Shown one piece after another: positions 56,320 to 64,000 of a stretch of DNA of 64,000 bases. The position numbers and the translations under genes are program-made. The notes beneath the pieces are model-generated. The model did not search any database and had not been told where the DNA came from. It was given only the letters and a program-made list of their open reading frames with translations. Positions within the stretch are counted from its first letter, which is position 1. The number at the start of each line of letters is the position of its first letter. This DNA comes from Halothiobacillus diazotrophicus (GTDB taxonomy: Bacteria; Pseudomonadota; Gammaproteobacteria; Halothiobacillales; Halothiobacillaceae): NCBI RefSeq assembly GCF_001663815.1, contig NZ_CP016027.1:1302001-1366000 (forward strand), in the 5' to 3' direction.

Positions 56320-57702
56320 ATGCCAGCCAAACGCTTCAATAGTCCCCTTTCACGCCGTGCCGCAAAACCGATCCTCGGACTGGCCCTGACCACCGCGCTG
56401 CTGTTCGGCGGCGCCGCGTACCCGGCCGAACCCCCAACCAATCCCCTGGCTGGCGCCGAGATGCTCGACCGCATCGTGGCCGTGGTCAACGAGAGCGTCA
56501 TCACCCAACGTCAACTCATCGAACAGCTCAAGCGGGTCGCCAGCCAAGTCAACGTGGCCAGCCTCTCCCCGCAGGATCGCAAGCAGCTCGAAGAGCGCGT
56601 GCTCGACCGCATGATCACCGAGGAGGTCGAACTGCAACGGGCCAAGCAGCTGGGCATTACCGTGGACGACACCCGACTGGACGATGCGCTCAGCGGCATC
56701 GCCAGCCGCAACGGCATGAGTCTGCCGCAACTGCAACAGGCCGTCGTCCGCCAGGGCGAAAGCTGGCCCGAATACCGCGAATCCATCCGCAAGCAGATCA
56801 TCGTCGAGGACCTGAAGCGCCGCGAGGTCTTCGAGCGCATCAACATCTCGGATCGTGAAGTCGACGACTATCTGAAGCAGTACACCGGCGCCAACACCGA
56901 CACCACCGAATACCATCTGGCCCAGATCCTGATCAGCGTGCCGGAGAACGCCACGCCCCAGCAGGTCGAAACGGCCAAGAAGCGTGCCGAGGCCGTTCTG
57001 GAGTCTCTCAAGTCCGGTCAGAGCTTCGACAAGGTGTCCGCCGAGCGCTCCGATGCGCCGGACGCGACCAAGGGCGGCGATCTCGGCTGGCGGGACCTGT
57101 CGCGCATCCCGAGCCTGTTCATCGATACGGTCAAGTCCATGAAACCGGATGAGGTGAGCGGCCTGATCCGTAGCCCCAACGGCTTCCACATCCTAAAATT
57201 GCTGGGCGAACGCACCGGTGCACCGAGCAGCACCGACCTGACCGAATACGATGTCGAGCATGTTCTGATTCAGGTTTCCAGCCAGATGAACGCGCAGCAG
57301 GCCGCTGCAGAGGCCCAGACGCTCCGCCAGGAAATCATCTCCGGCAAGGCAAGTTTTGCGGATATTGCCCGTCAGTACTCCGCCGACAAGGGATCCGCAG
57401 CGCAAGGGGGCGAACTGGGCTGGATCAAACCGGCCGACATGGTGCCGGAATTCGCGGACATGGTGGAAAATACCCCGGTCGGCCAGATCAGCCCCGTGTT
57501 CCGTACCCAGTTCGGCTTCCATTTCCTCAAAGTGTTGAAGACCCGTCAGGTCAAGGTATCCACCGAATCGCTCCGCGCCCAGGCACGTCAGGCCATCGGC
57601 CAGCGCCGTGCCGACGAGGATCTCGTCAACTTCATCCGTCGCCTGCGTGCCGAAGCCTATATCGACAACCGCCTGACCGGCACCGTGAACGACGCGCAAT
57701 GA
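56320..57702 (+). CDS. surA: Periplasmic chaperone/peptidyl-prolyl isomerase SurA
   Basis: About 460 residues from ATG 56320; ATG 56296 is an alternative. A signal peptide ends near AAYPAEP. The SurA N-domain has DRIVAVVNESVITQRQL. Two parvulin domains follow (about 200-300 and 310-415), each with the pattern ARQYSAD(K)GSAAQGGELGW. It escorts outer-membrane proteins, including LptD, through the periplasm. Its stop overlaps pdxA as ATGA. Confidence 0.96.
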   Translation: MPAKRFNSPLSRRAAKPILGLALTTALLFGGAAYPAEPPTNPLAGAEMLDRIVAVVNESVITQRQLIEQLKRVASQVNVASLSPQDRKQLEERVLDRMITEEVELQRAKQLGITVDDTRLDDALSGIASRNGMSLPQLQQAVVRQGESWPEYRESIRKQIIVEDLKRREVFERINISDREVDDYLKQYTGANTDTTEYHLAQILISVPENATPQQVETAKKRAEAVLESLKSGQSFDKVSAERSDAPDATKGGDLGWRDLSRIPSLFIDTVKSMKPDEVSGLIRSPNGFHILKLLGERTGAPSSTDLTEYDVEHVLIQVSSQMNAQQAAAEAQTLRQEIISGKASFADIARQYSADKGSAAQGGELGWIKPADMVPEFADMVENTPVGQISPVFRTQFGFHFLKVLKTRQVKVSTESLRAQARQAIGQRRADEDLVNFIRRLRAEAYIDNRLTGTVNDAQ

Positions 57703-58676
57703 TCCCGCGGTTGGCGGTCACCAGCGGCGAACCGGCCGGCATCGGCCCCGATCTGCTGCTGACCCTCTCCCCCGCCGAATTCCCCGCCGAACTCGTGGTG
57801 ATGGGCGACCGTCACCTCTTCGCCGATCGCGCCGCGCAACTGGGCGTCGCCTTCGACTGGCCCGACTACGATCCGCAACAACCGACCGCCGCAGGGGTAA
57901 TCCGGTTCCACCATCACCCCTTGGCACAGCCGGCCCGCGCAGGCCATCTGGATGCGCACAACGCCCGATATGTCCTGGCGATGCTGGACAGTGCCGCGGA
58001 CGGCTGCGTTCAGGGCGCCTTCGCGGCGATGGTGACGGCACCTGTCCAGAAAAGCGTGATCAACGAGGCGGGGATCGCTTTCTCCGGGCATACCGAATAT
58101 CTGGCCGAGCGCGTGGGTGGCCACCCCGTGATGATGCTCGCCGCAGACCAGCTGCGCGTGGCACTGGCGACCACTCACCTGCCCCTGTCGGCCGTACCGG
58201 CAGCAATCACGTACGATACGCTCCTGCAGGTTCTGCGCATCCTGCACGCCGATCTGGCCCGCTGGCTCAAGAAATCGCAGCCGCGCATCCTTGTCACCGG
58301 GCTGAATCCCCATGCGGGTGAATCCGGCCATCTGGGTCGGGAAGAAATCGAGGTGATCGGCCCCGCACTGGAACAGGCGCGCAGCGAAGGCATCCAGGCC
58401 ATCGGCCCCCTGCCGGCGGACACGTTGTTCACCCCGACCCATCTGAACGGGGCTGATGCCGTGCTGGCCATGTATCACGACCAGGGCCTGCCGGTGCTGA
58501 AGTACGCCGGATTCGGCGAGGCGGTCAACATCACCCTGGGTCTGCCGATCATCCGAACCTCCGTCGATCACGGCACGGCCCTGTCGCTTGCCGGAACCGG
58601 TCGGGCGCAGGGCGGATCGCTGCGGGCGGCCATCCGCGCGGCGCTTTCACTGACGGGTGCCGATGACGCAACCTGA
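57699..58676 (+). CDS. pdxA: 4-hydroxythreonine-4-phosphate dehydrogenase
   Basis: A 325-residue NAD-dependent enzyme of pyridoxal phosphate synthesis. It shows VTSGEPAGIGPDL at the start, TAPVQKSVINEAGIAFSGHTEYLAERVG (metal-binding His), GLNPHAGESGHLGREE and AMYHDQGLPVLKY. The length is typical. It is coupled to surA and lies 36 bp before rsmA. Confidence 0.97.
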   Translation: MIPRLAVTSGEPAGIGPDLLLTLSPAEFPAELVVMGDRHLFADRAAQLGVAFDWPDYDPQQPTAAGVIRFHHHPLAQPARAGHLDAHNARYVLAMLDSAADGCVQGAFAAMVTAPVQKSVINEAGIAFSGHTEYLAERVGGHPVMMLAADQLRVALATTHLPLSAVPAAITYDTLLQVLRILHADLARWLKKSQPRILVTGLNPHAGESGHLGREEIEVIGPALEQARSEGIQAIGPLPADTLFTPTHLNGADAVLAMYHDQGLPVLKYAGFGEAVNITLGLPIIRTSVDHGTALSLAGTGRAQGGSLRAAIRAALSLTGADDAT

Positions 58677-58712
58677 TTCCCACACCCCTTTTGCCAGGCA
58701 GGAACAAGACCG

Positions 58713-59552
58713 TTGAACGTTTCCGGCATCCAGGACGGCCACCGCGCCCGCAAGCGCTTCGGTCAGAACTTTCTGGTCGATGACGCCATCATCGCCCGCA
58801 TTGTTTCGGCCATCGGCCCTCGCCATTCCGACCGCATGATCGAGATCGGGCCGGGCCTCGGCGCCCTGACCTGCCAGCTCATCCAGCCCCTGTCGCATCT
58901 GACCGTGGTCGAGCTGGATCGGGACATCATCCCGAAACTCAGTGCCCGCTGCCGGCAACTGCTGGGGCCCTCGGTCGACGAACGGCTGACCATCCTGCCC
59001 CAGGATGCCCTGACCCTCGATCTCGCCCCACTGGCCGCGGACGGCAAGCTGCGCATCGCCGGCAATTTGCCCTACAACATCGCCACACCGCTCATCTTCC
59101 ACCTGCTCGACCAGGCCGGATTCGTCGCGGACATGACTTTCATGCTGCAAAAGGAGGTGGTGGATCGGCTCGCCGCCGGCCCCGGTAGTCGCGACTATGG
59201 CCGCCTGTCCATCATGGTTCAGGCCGTGGCCGATGTGGAGGCGCTGTTCGTGGTTCCGCCCACCGCCTTCAACCCACCCCCCAAGGTGGATTCGGCCATC
59301 GTTCGTATCACGCCCCTGGCCGAACGCCGCGTACCGGCCGACCTCTGGTCGCTGTTCGACGACATCGTCGCCCAGGCCTTTGCCCACCGGCGAAAAACCC
59401 TCGGCAACAACTTGAAACATTGGCTACCAGCGTCAACAATCAGTGAGGCGGGGCTCGAGCCGGGTATTCGCGCCGAGCAAGTCCCCCTATCGGGGTTCGT
59501 TGCCCTGGCCCAGGCGGCCCGGTCCGTGCCGAGACCGACCACGAACGCCTAA
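58713..59552 (+). CDS. rsmA: 16S rRNA dimethyladenosine transferase
   Basis: A 279-residue SAM-dependent enzyme that dimethylates two adenosines near the 3' end of 16S rRNA. It shows ARKRFGQNFLVD, the SAM motif EIGPGLGALT, IAGNLPYNIATPL (catalytic NLPY) and FAHRRKTLGNNLK. The start is TTG 58713, with AGGAAC 8 bp upstream; no ATG gives a sensible N-terminus. A bulged hairpin (59557-59593) lies in the 76-bp gap before pgl. Confidence 0.96.
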   Translation: MNVSGIQDGHRARKRFGQNFLVDDAIIARIVSAIGPRHSDRMIEIGPGLGALTCQLIQPLSHLTVVELDRDIIPKLSARCRQLLGPSVDERLTILPQDALTLDLAPLAADGKLRIAGNLPYNIATPLIFHLLDQAGFVADMTFMLQKEVVDRLAAGPGSRDYGRLSIMVQAVADVEALFVVPPTAFNPPPKVDSAIVRITPLAERRVPADLWSLFDDIVAQAFAHRRKTLGNNLKHWLPASTISEAGLEPGIRAEQVPLSGFVALAQAARSVPRPTTNA

Positions 59553-59628
59553 CCGCGGTCGAACGGGACAGCACTTCTGCCCCCGTTTCGACCCAATCAG
59601 CGAGACCTGAGCAGCAACGAATCCGGCC

Positions 59629-60345
59629 ATGAACATACAGATAAGCGAACGCCCCGAACAACTGGTCGCGGCCTGTGCCGAGCATCTGATATCCGTGCTG
59701 GCAGAAAGCATCGAGGCAAGGGGCCGGGCACGCATCGCGCTGGCAGGGGGCAGTACGCCCAAATCACTGTATGACCATCTGGCCAGTCCGGCACTGGCCA
59801 ACCGAATCGACTGGGGCCGCGTCGACTGCTATTTCGGCGACGAACGGGCCGTGCCGCAGGGTCATCCCGACAGCAATTTCGGCATGGCCCAACGCCATCT
59901 GTTTGTGCCGCTCGGCCTGCCCAGGGACAACCAGTTCCCCATGATCAGCGCCCCCATGGGCGATCTCGACGCCGAGGCCGATCGCTACCAGGCCCTGCTC
60001 GCCGAGTGGGCCGAACCGGAGGGCCCCGTGTTCGACCTGATGCTCAACGGCATGGGTACGGACGGCCATTTTGCCTCCCTTTTTCCCGGCACGCCGGCCC
60101 TGACGGAGCGCGACCGCTGGGTCGTCGTCAATCCGGTACCCCAGCTGTCGACCCAACGGCTGACCCTGACTTTCCCGGTATTCGAACGGGCGCGGCATGT
60201 CTGCTTTCTGACGGCCGGCGCGGACAAGAGGCCCGCCTTTCAGGCCATACGGCAGCCGGACAGCGACCTGCCCTGTGCCCAGCTGGTCCGACGCCGCCCC
60301 ACCGACTGGTTCGTCGACCGCGCCTGCACGGACACGAGTGACTAA
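59629..60345 (+). CDS. pgl: 6-phosphogluconolactonase
   Basis: A 238-residue Pgl/DevB-family protein: ALAGGSTPKSLYDHLAS, CYFGDERAVPQGHPDSNFGMA, LMLNGMGTDGHFASLFPGT and the C-terminal LVRRRPTDWFVDRAC. It hydrolyses 6-phosphogluconolactone in the pentose phosphate or Entner-Doudoroff route. It sits between rsmA and apaG, where enteric bacteria have no gene, and apaG follows at 4 bp. Confidence 0.95.
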   Translation: MNIQISERPEQLVAACAEHLISVLAESIEARGRARIALAGGSTPKSLYDHLASPALANRIDWGRVDCYFGDERAVPQGHPDSNFGMAQRHLFVPLGLPRDNQFPMISAPMGDLDAEADRYQALLAEWAEPEGPVFDLMLNGMGTDGHFASLFPGTPALTERDRWVVVNPVPQLSTQRLTLTFPVFERARHVCFLTAGADKRPAFQAIRQPDSDLPCAQLVRRRPTDWFVDRACTDTSD

Positions 60346-60349
60346 GGAC

Positions 60350-60775
60350 ATGAGTTTTCTCAACGATTTTTTCTGCAACGCACCCAACGACCCCCGAGCG
60401 GAAGCCATCGAGGTGATCCCCCGTGCGGTCTATGTACCGCAACACTCGGATCCGGACAGCAACCGCTTTGCCTTCGGATACGAAATCCGCATCATCAACC
60501 ATGGCGAGCAGACCGTGCAGCTCATGAACCGCCACTGGCGGATCGACATGGGCAACGGCTGCATCCAGGAAGTTCGAGGCGACGGCGTGGTCGGCGAACA
60601 ACCCAAGATCGCACCCGAGTCCGAGCATCGCTATCAATCCGGCGCCGTGATCGAAAGTCCGGCCGGTCGGATGTGGGGCGACTATGGCTTCATCGACGAA
60701 CAGGGCGACTCGTTCAAGGTGTGTATCCCGATCTTTCACCTCGTAGCCCCCAGCGACTATCGCCCCCTCCACTGA
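60350..60775 (+). CDS. apaG: ApaG protein
   Basis: A 141-residue ApaG-domain protein (E. coli 125). The fibronectin-like core has FAFGYEIRIINHGEQTVQLMNRHWRI, the GVVGEQPKIAPESEHRYQSG loop and MWGDYGFIDEQGDSFKVCIPIFHL. The molecular function is unclear. ATG 60350 follows AAGGAC; the frame open from 60275 overlaps pgl. Confidence 0.95.
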   Translation: MSFLNDFFCNAPNDPRAEAIEVIPRAVYVPQHSDPDSNRFAFGYEIRIINHGEQTVQLMNRHWRIDMGNGCIQEVRGDGVVGEQPKIAPESEHRYQSGAVIESPAGRMWGDYGFIDEQGDSFKVCIPIFHLVAPSDYRPLH

Positions 60776-60796
60776 ACCCGGCAGCGTCCCGCCATC

Positions 60797-61414
60797 ATGA
60801 GCCTTCGCCAAACCTACACCCTCTGGGCACCGATCTACGATCGGATGCTGAGCCGGGCAACCCGACAGGCGCGCATCGCGAACCTCGAGACCCTGCCCGA
60901 TCTGGCGAATCAGGTCATCGGCCTGATGGGCGTCGGCAGCGGGCTGGATATCGAACTGCTGCCCAACCACGCACCGCCCCGATGCTGTATCGGGCTGGAC
61001 GTGACCCGCGCCATGCTGGACCGGGCCCGGCCACGCGCGGCGAATGCCCCTTGCCCGGTTGCCCTCGTCGAAGGGGATGCCATGAACACGCCGTTCGCGG
61101 ATGGGGTGTTCGATACCGTGATCCTGCATCTCATTTTGGCCGTGGTTCCTCATCCCGCAGCAGCACTGGCCGAGGCCAGCCGTCTCGTCAAACCCGGTGG
61201 GCAGATTCTGATCTTCGACAAATTCCTCCGCCCCGGACAGAATGCCTGGTTTCGGCGGGCGGTGAGTCCGCTGATGGGACAACTCGCCACCCGCACGGAC
61301 GTCGAATTCGAGCCGCTACTGGGCGCGCATCCGGAACTGACCCTGACCCGAGACGTGCCACTGCTGGCCGGCGGATGGTTTCGCGGCATCACGCTTCACA
61401 AGAATAAGGACTGA
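60797..61414 (+). CDS. Class I SAM-dependent methyltransferase (UbiE-like)
   Basis: A 205-residue methyltransferase. It shows YTLWAPIYDRMLSRATR at the start, SAM motif I as GVGSGLDIELLP, VEGDAMNTPFADGVFDTVILH and VKPGGQILIFDKFLRP. This is the UbiE/phospholipid-N-methyltransferase pattern; phosphatidylethanolamine or a quinone could be the acceptor, but nothing fixes it. It is inserted between apaG and apaH, 21 bp after the first and 3 bp before the second. Confidence 0.87.
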   Translation: MSLRQTYTLWAPIYDRMLSRATRQARIANLETLPDLANQVIGLMGVGSGLDIELLPNHAPPRCCIGLDVTRAMLDRARPRAANAPCPVALVEGDAMNTPFADGVFDTVILHLILAVVPHPAAALAEASRLVKPGGQILIFDKFLRPGQNAWFRRAVSPLMGQLATRTDVEFEPLLGAHPELTLTRDVPLLAGGWFRGITLHKNKD

Positions 61415-61417
61415 TTC

Positions 61418-62263
61418 ATGTCGACCTACGCGATCGGCGACCTGCAAGGTTGCCTGGACCCGCTCAAGGCCCTGCTCGACCGCATCCACTTCGATCCGAC
61501 CAGCGATCGGCTGTGGTTCGTCGGCGATTTGGTGAATCGCGGCCCGCAATCGCTGGAAGCCCTGCGTTTCGTGCGGGATCTCGGCGACTCGGCAATCACG
61601 GTTCTGGGGAATCACGATCTGTATCTGCTCGCCTGCGCGTTCACGGACAAGCAACCCAAACCGGGGGACACGATGGACGAGATCCTCGAAGCCCCGGACC
61701 GGGACGAACTCATCGACTGGCTGCGCAATCAGCCGCTGATCCATCATGATCCCGAGCTCAACTGGACGCTGGTGCACGCCGGCATCCCGCCCACCTGGGA
61801 CATCCCGATGGCCATGGCACAGGCTAAGGTGGCGCAAAAGGCATTACGGCAATCGGACCCGATGCCCTTTTTCACGGCCATGTTCGGCGAGCACCCGGCC
61901 TACTGGTCGGACAGCCTGAGCAAGACCCTGAAAATCCGCTACACCATCAATGCCCTGACGCGCATGCGCTACTGCACCGCCGACGGACGTCTGGACCTGA
62001 AGGAAAAGCGGCCGCTGGACGAAGTCTCGCCCGACCTGATTCCCTGGTACGACATGCCGCGGCGCGCCAGCCGCGACGCACGCATCGTATTCGGGCACTG
62101 GTCATCATTGGGGGAGGCGCGCGATCGGCGCAAGACCTGGGGCATCGATCAGGGGTGTCTATGGGGTCGCTCGTTGACGGCATTGCACCTCGATACGCGA
62201 CCGGCCACCGTCATCAGCGAGCCCTGTCCCCGCTACCGGGAACTGGGCAAGCACAAGGAATAA
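61418..62263 (+). CDS. apaH: Diadenosine tetraphosphatase, symmetrical
   Basis: A 281-residue metallophosphatase that cleaves Ap4A to two ADP. Metal-site motifs are YAIGDLQGCLD, FVGDLVNRGPQSLE, GNHDLYLLA and VHAGIPPTWD. It ends the adk-lptD-surA-pdxA-rsmA-pgl-apaG-methyltransferase-apaH series and converges on the 93-residue membrane protein with 10 bp between stops. Confidence 0.97.
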   Translation: MSTYAIGDLQGCLDPLKALLDRIHFDPTSDRLWFVGDLVNRGPQSLEALRFVRDLGDSAITVLGNHDLYLLACAFTDKQPKPGDTMDEILEAPDRDELIDWLRNQPLIHHDPELNWTLVHAGIPPTWDIPMAMAQAKVAQKALRQSDPMPFFTAMFGEHPAYWSDSLSKTLKIRYTINALTRMRYCTADGRLDLKEKRPLDEVSPDLIPWYDMPRRASRDARIVFGHWSSLGEARDRRKTWGIDQGCLWGRSLTALHLDTRPATVISEPCPRYRELGKHKE

Positions 62264-62273
62264 ACGGGCGACC

Positions 62274-62555
62274 TCATTTCCCGCCGCTGATCACCCAACC
62301 GGTGATCCCGGTGAAGGCGATCAGGAAACCGGCCGGTGCGAGCATCAACAGGTCGAGGAAGATCGAATGCCCGCCGCCCTTCACGAGAAACATGGTGCTG
62401 AAGCCACCGATCACGCCGATGGCGGTCATGACCGCCCCGATGATCAGCAACCATTTGGAGAACTGGCCAAGCCCCGATGCCCGAACCTTGGGTTCGTAAC
62501 GATAGGGGTCCTGGATACCCGGTTCGAATTCGTCATCTTGTTCAGTATTTGCCAT
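62274..62555 (-). CDS. Small two-helix membrane protein, unknown
   Basis: A 93-residue protein: an acidic N-terminus (TEQDDEFEPG), then two predicted membrane helices at about 34-57 and 66-88 (FLDLLMLAPAGFLIAFTGITGW). It is not recognised. AGGA lies 10 bp before ATG 62555, and codon usage is like the neighbours, so it is probably real. It is a lone gene on its strand, convergent with apaH and divergent from pepA. Confidence 0.65.
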   Translation of the reverse strand: MANTEQDDEFEPGIQDPYRYEPKVRASGLGQFSKWLLIIGAVMTAIGVIGGFSTMFLVKGGGHSIFLDLLMLAPAGFLIAFTGITGWVISGGK

Positions 62556-62747
62556 CTCATACCGTCCTGTTGAACGACCGTCGACAGCGGGAGGCACGTC
62601 GCGCATCGTATCCGGTCGAAAAGAAGCTCAATGCCCACCGGGCAGAACTTGTACGTCAATACCCCCTACCTTAACACCGCAGGGAACCCCGCGCATGACG
62701 ATGTGCATCGGGGCCGGGAAATCGGCGGATCACGTCTCCGCATCGCG

Positions 62748-62775
62748 CTGCCTGTCGTACGGCTTCTGCTAGAAT
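62748..62775 (+). promoter_or_regulatory. pepA promoter
   Basis: An extended -10 (TGC then TAGAAT) at 62767-62775, with a weak CTGCCT -35 at 16-bp spacing. It lies 40 bp before the pepA start. Confidence 0.45.
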
Positions 62776-62815
62776 TGCTAACGTTATGCCCAGCCCTCAG
62801 ATCAGGAGAACAGCC

Positions 62816-64000
62816 TTGTTAGAATTTTCAGTCAAAAGTGGTGCACCGGAAAAACAACGCACATCCTGCTTGATCGTCGGCGTTTATGAGGCCCGCAAGC
62901 TATCCGAGGCAGCCGAGGCCATCGACAAGGCCAGCGACGGACATCTCAGCGCCTTGACCCGTCGGGGCGACATGGAGGGCGAACTGGGCGACACACTCCT
63001 GATTCACGCCGTGCCCGGCATCCAGGCGGAACGCGTGCTGCTCGTCGGCCTCGGCAAAGAGCGGGAATTCGATCTGAACGCGTTCAACAAGGCGACGGCC
63101 GCCGCCGTCAAGGCCCTGCACTACCGCGGGACCACCGAGTGCGTGAGCCACCTGACCGAGCTCGACATCAAGGGCGTCGAACTCGAACAGATCCTGCGCC
63201 AAAGCGTTCTGAACGTCGATGCAGCCCTCTACCGCTTCGATCAGTTGAAATCCAATCCCGACCCGGGTCCGCGTCGTCCGCTGCGCAAGGTCACCTTCAT
63301 CACACCCAGCCGCCGTGGGCTGCTGGAAGCGGAAGCGAGCCTTCGCGAAGCCATGGCCATCAGCGCCGGCATCCATCTCACGAAAAATCTCGCCAACATG
63401 CCCGCCAACTACTGCACGCCGTCCACCCTGGCAGAAGAGGCACGCAACTTGGCCGTTACCCACCCGAACCTGGTCGTCGACGTGCTGGATCAGGCTCGGA
63501 TGGAAGGATTGGGCATGAACGCACTCCTGGCCGTGGCCAAAGGCAGCCGCGAAGCGCCGAAGCTCATCGTGATGGAGCACAAGGGCGCCAACCCGGACGA
63601 TGCACCCATCGTGCTCGTCGGCAAGGGGGTCACCTTCGACAGCGGCGGCATCTCCCTGAAACCGGGCCTGGACATGGATCAGATGAAATACGACATGTCG
63701 GGCGCCGCGGCCGTCGTCGGCATCATGTCGATCGTTGCCGAGCTGCGTTTGCCGCTCAACGTCGTCGGCATCGTGCCGAGCGTGGAAAACATGCCCAGCG
63801 GCGGTGCGCTCAAGCCGGGCGACATCATCAAGAGCATGTCCGGCCAGACCATCGAAGTACTGAACACCGACGCCGAAGGCCGACTGATCCTCTGCGACGC
63901 CCTCACCTACGCCAAGCGCTACAAGCCCGAAACCGTGATCGACATGGCCACGCTCACCGGCGCCTGCGTGATCGCCCTGGGTCGCGTACCCAGCGGCCTG
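62816..64000 (+). CDS. pepA: Leucyl aminopeptidase (partial, cut by right edge)
   Basis: The first 395 codons of an M17 leucyl aminopeptidase; about 100 C-terminal residues lie beyond the window. The start is TTG 62816, with GGAGA 7 bp upstream, giving the N-terminus MLEFSVKSGAPEKQR. The two-zinc site and catalytic residues are visible in GKGVTFDSGGISLKPG, MKYDMSGAAAV and NTDAEGRL. In some gammaproteobacteria PepA also acts as a DNA-binding cofactor in recombination; nothing here tests that. Confidence 0.96.
   Translation, partial: MLEFSVKSGAPEKQRTSCLIVGVYEARKLSEAAEAIDKASDGHLSALTRRGDMEGELGDTLLIHAVPGIQAERVLLVGLGKEREFDLNAFNKATAAAVKALHYRGTTECVSHLTELDIKGVELEQILRQSVLNVDAALYRFDQLKSNPDPGPRRPLRKVTFITPSRRGLLEAEASLREAMAISAGIHLTKNLANMPANYCTPSTLAEEARNLAVTHPNLVVDVLDQARMEGLGMNALLAVAKGSREAPKLIVMEHKGANPDDAPIVLVGKGVTFDSGGISLKPGLDMDQMKYDMSGAAAVVGIMSIVAELRLPLNVVGIVPSVENMPSGGALKPGDIIKSMSGQTIEVLNTDAEGRLILCDALTYAKRYKPETVIDMATLTGACVIALGRVPSGL

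Overview
The window is ordinary, gene-dense chromosome of a GC-rich gammaproteobacterium. The class assignment rests on the combination of Fis downstream of DusB, the LptD-SurA-PdxA-RsmA-ApaG-ApaH order, the LipA-LipB-DUF493-DacA-RlpA-MltB-RodA-PBP2 order, and GatCAB divergent from MreBCD, the last two as in Pseudomonas. GatCAB implies indirect amidation of Gln-tRNA and/or Asn-tRNA. A sulfur-oxidising relative of Halothiobacillus would fit, but nothing here proves the genus. I saw no tRNA, rRNA, insertion sequence, prophage or CRISPR array.

Layout. 1-4.2 kb (+): tail of an unidentified gene, a MotB/OmpA-like stator protein, a HIT hydrolase and a membrane GGDEF-EAL protein. 4.2-7.0 kb (-): polA. 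7.1-12.5 kb (+): LOG-family protein, thrB, a TRAP transporter membrane pair, dusB, fis and a small acidic protein. 12.6-17.8 kb (-): hemL-glmS-darP-ugd. 17.9-27.2 kb (-): gatC-gatA-gatB-hslO, then a phosphorylase-kinase-regulatory-subunit-like protein, glk and thiE. 27.6-30.2 kb (+): mreBCD. 30.2-43 kb: a mixed accessory stretch with gcvH-dgkA, a PspF-like activator, mscL, an aldo/keto reductase, an unknown protein, a double cupin, a nitroreductase, two c-di-GMP enzymes, a SulP transporter and a half-length MazG. 43.2-53.0 kb (-): ppa and the cell-elongation/lipoylation cluster. 53.2-62.3 kb (+): adk, lptD, surA, pdxA, rsmA, pgl, apaG, a methyltransferase and apaH. 62.8 kb to the right edge (+): pepA, cut by the edge.

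Functional themes. Envelope growth dominates: MreBCD, RodA-PBP2, MltB, RlpA, DacA, GlmS, Ugd, LptD and SurA. Three c-di-GMP enzymes and a MotB-like protein suggest surface or motility control. Lipoate use is represented by LipA, LipB and GcvH. Neighbouring genes are packed tightly, many sharing ATGA or GTGA stop/start overlaps, so translational coupling is widespread.

I found no clear new defence or mobile system. The observations most worth a second look are the phosphorylase-kinase-like protein next to glucokinase, a 15-bp duplication that makes a four-codon minicistron between glmS and darP, a 12-bp tandem repeat in the ugd leader, a run of eight G inside a GGDEF active-site codon pair, the TRAP transporter pair lacking its binding protein, and the PspF-like activator with no psp genes beside it.
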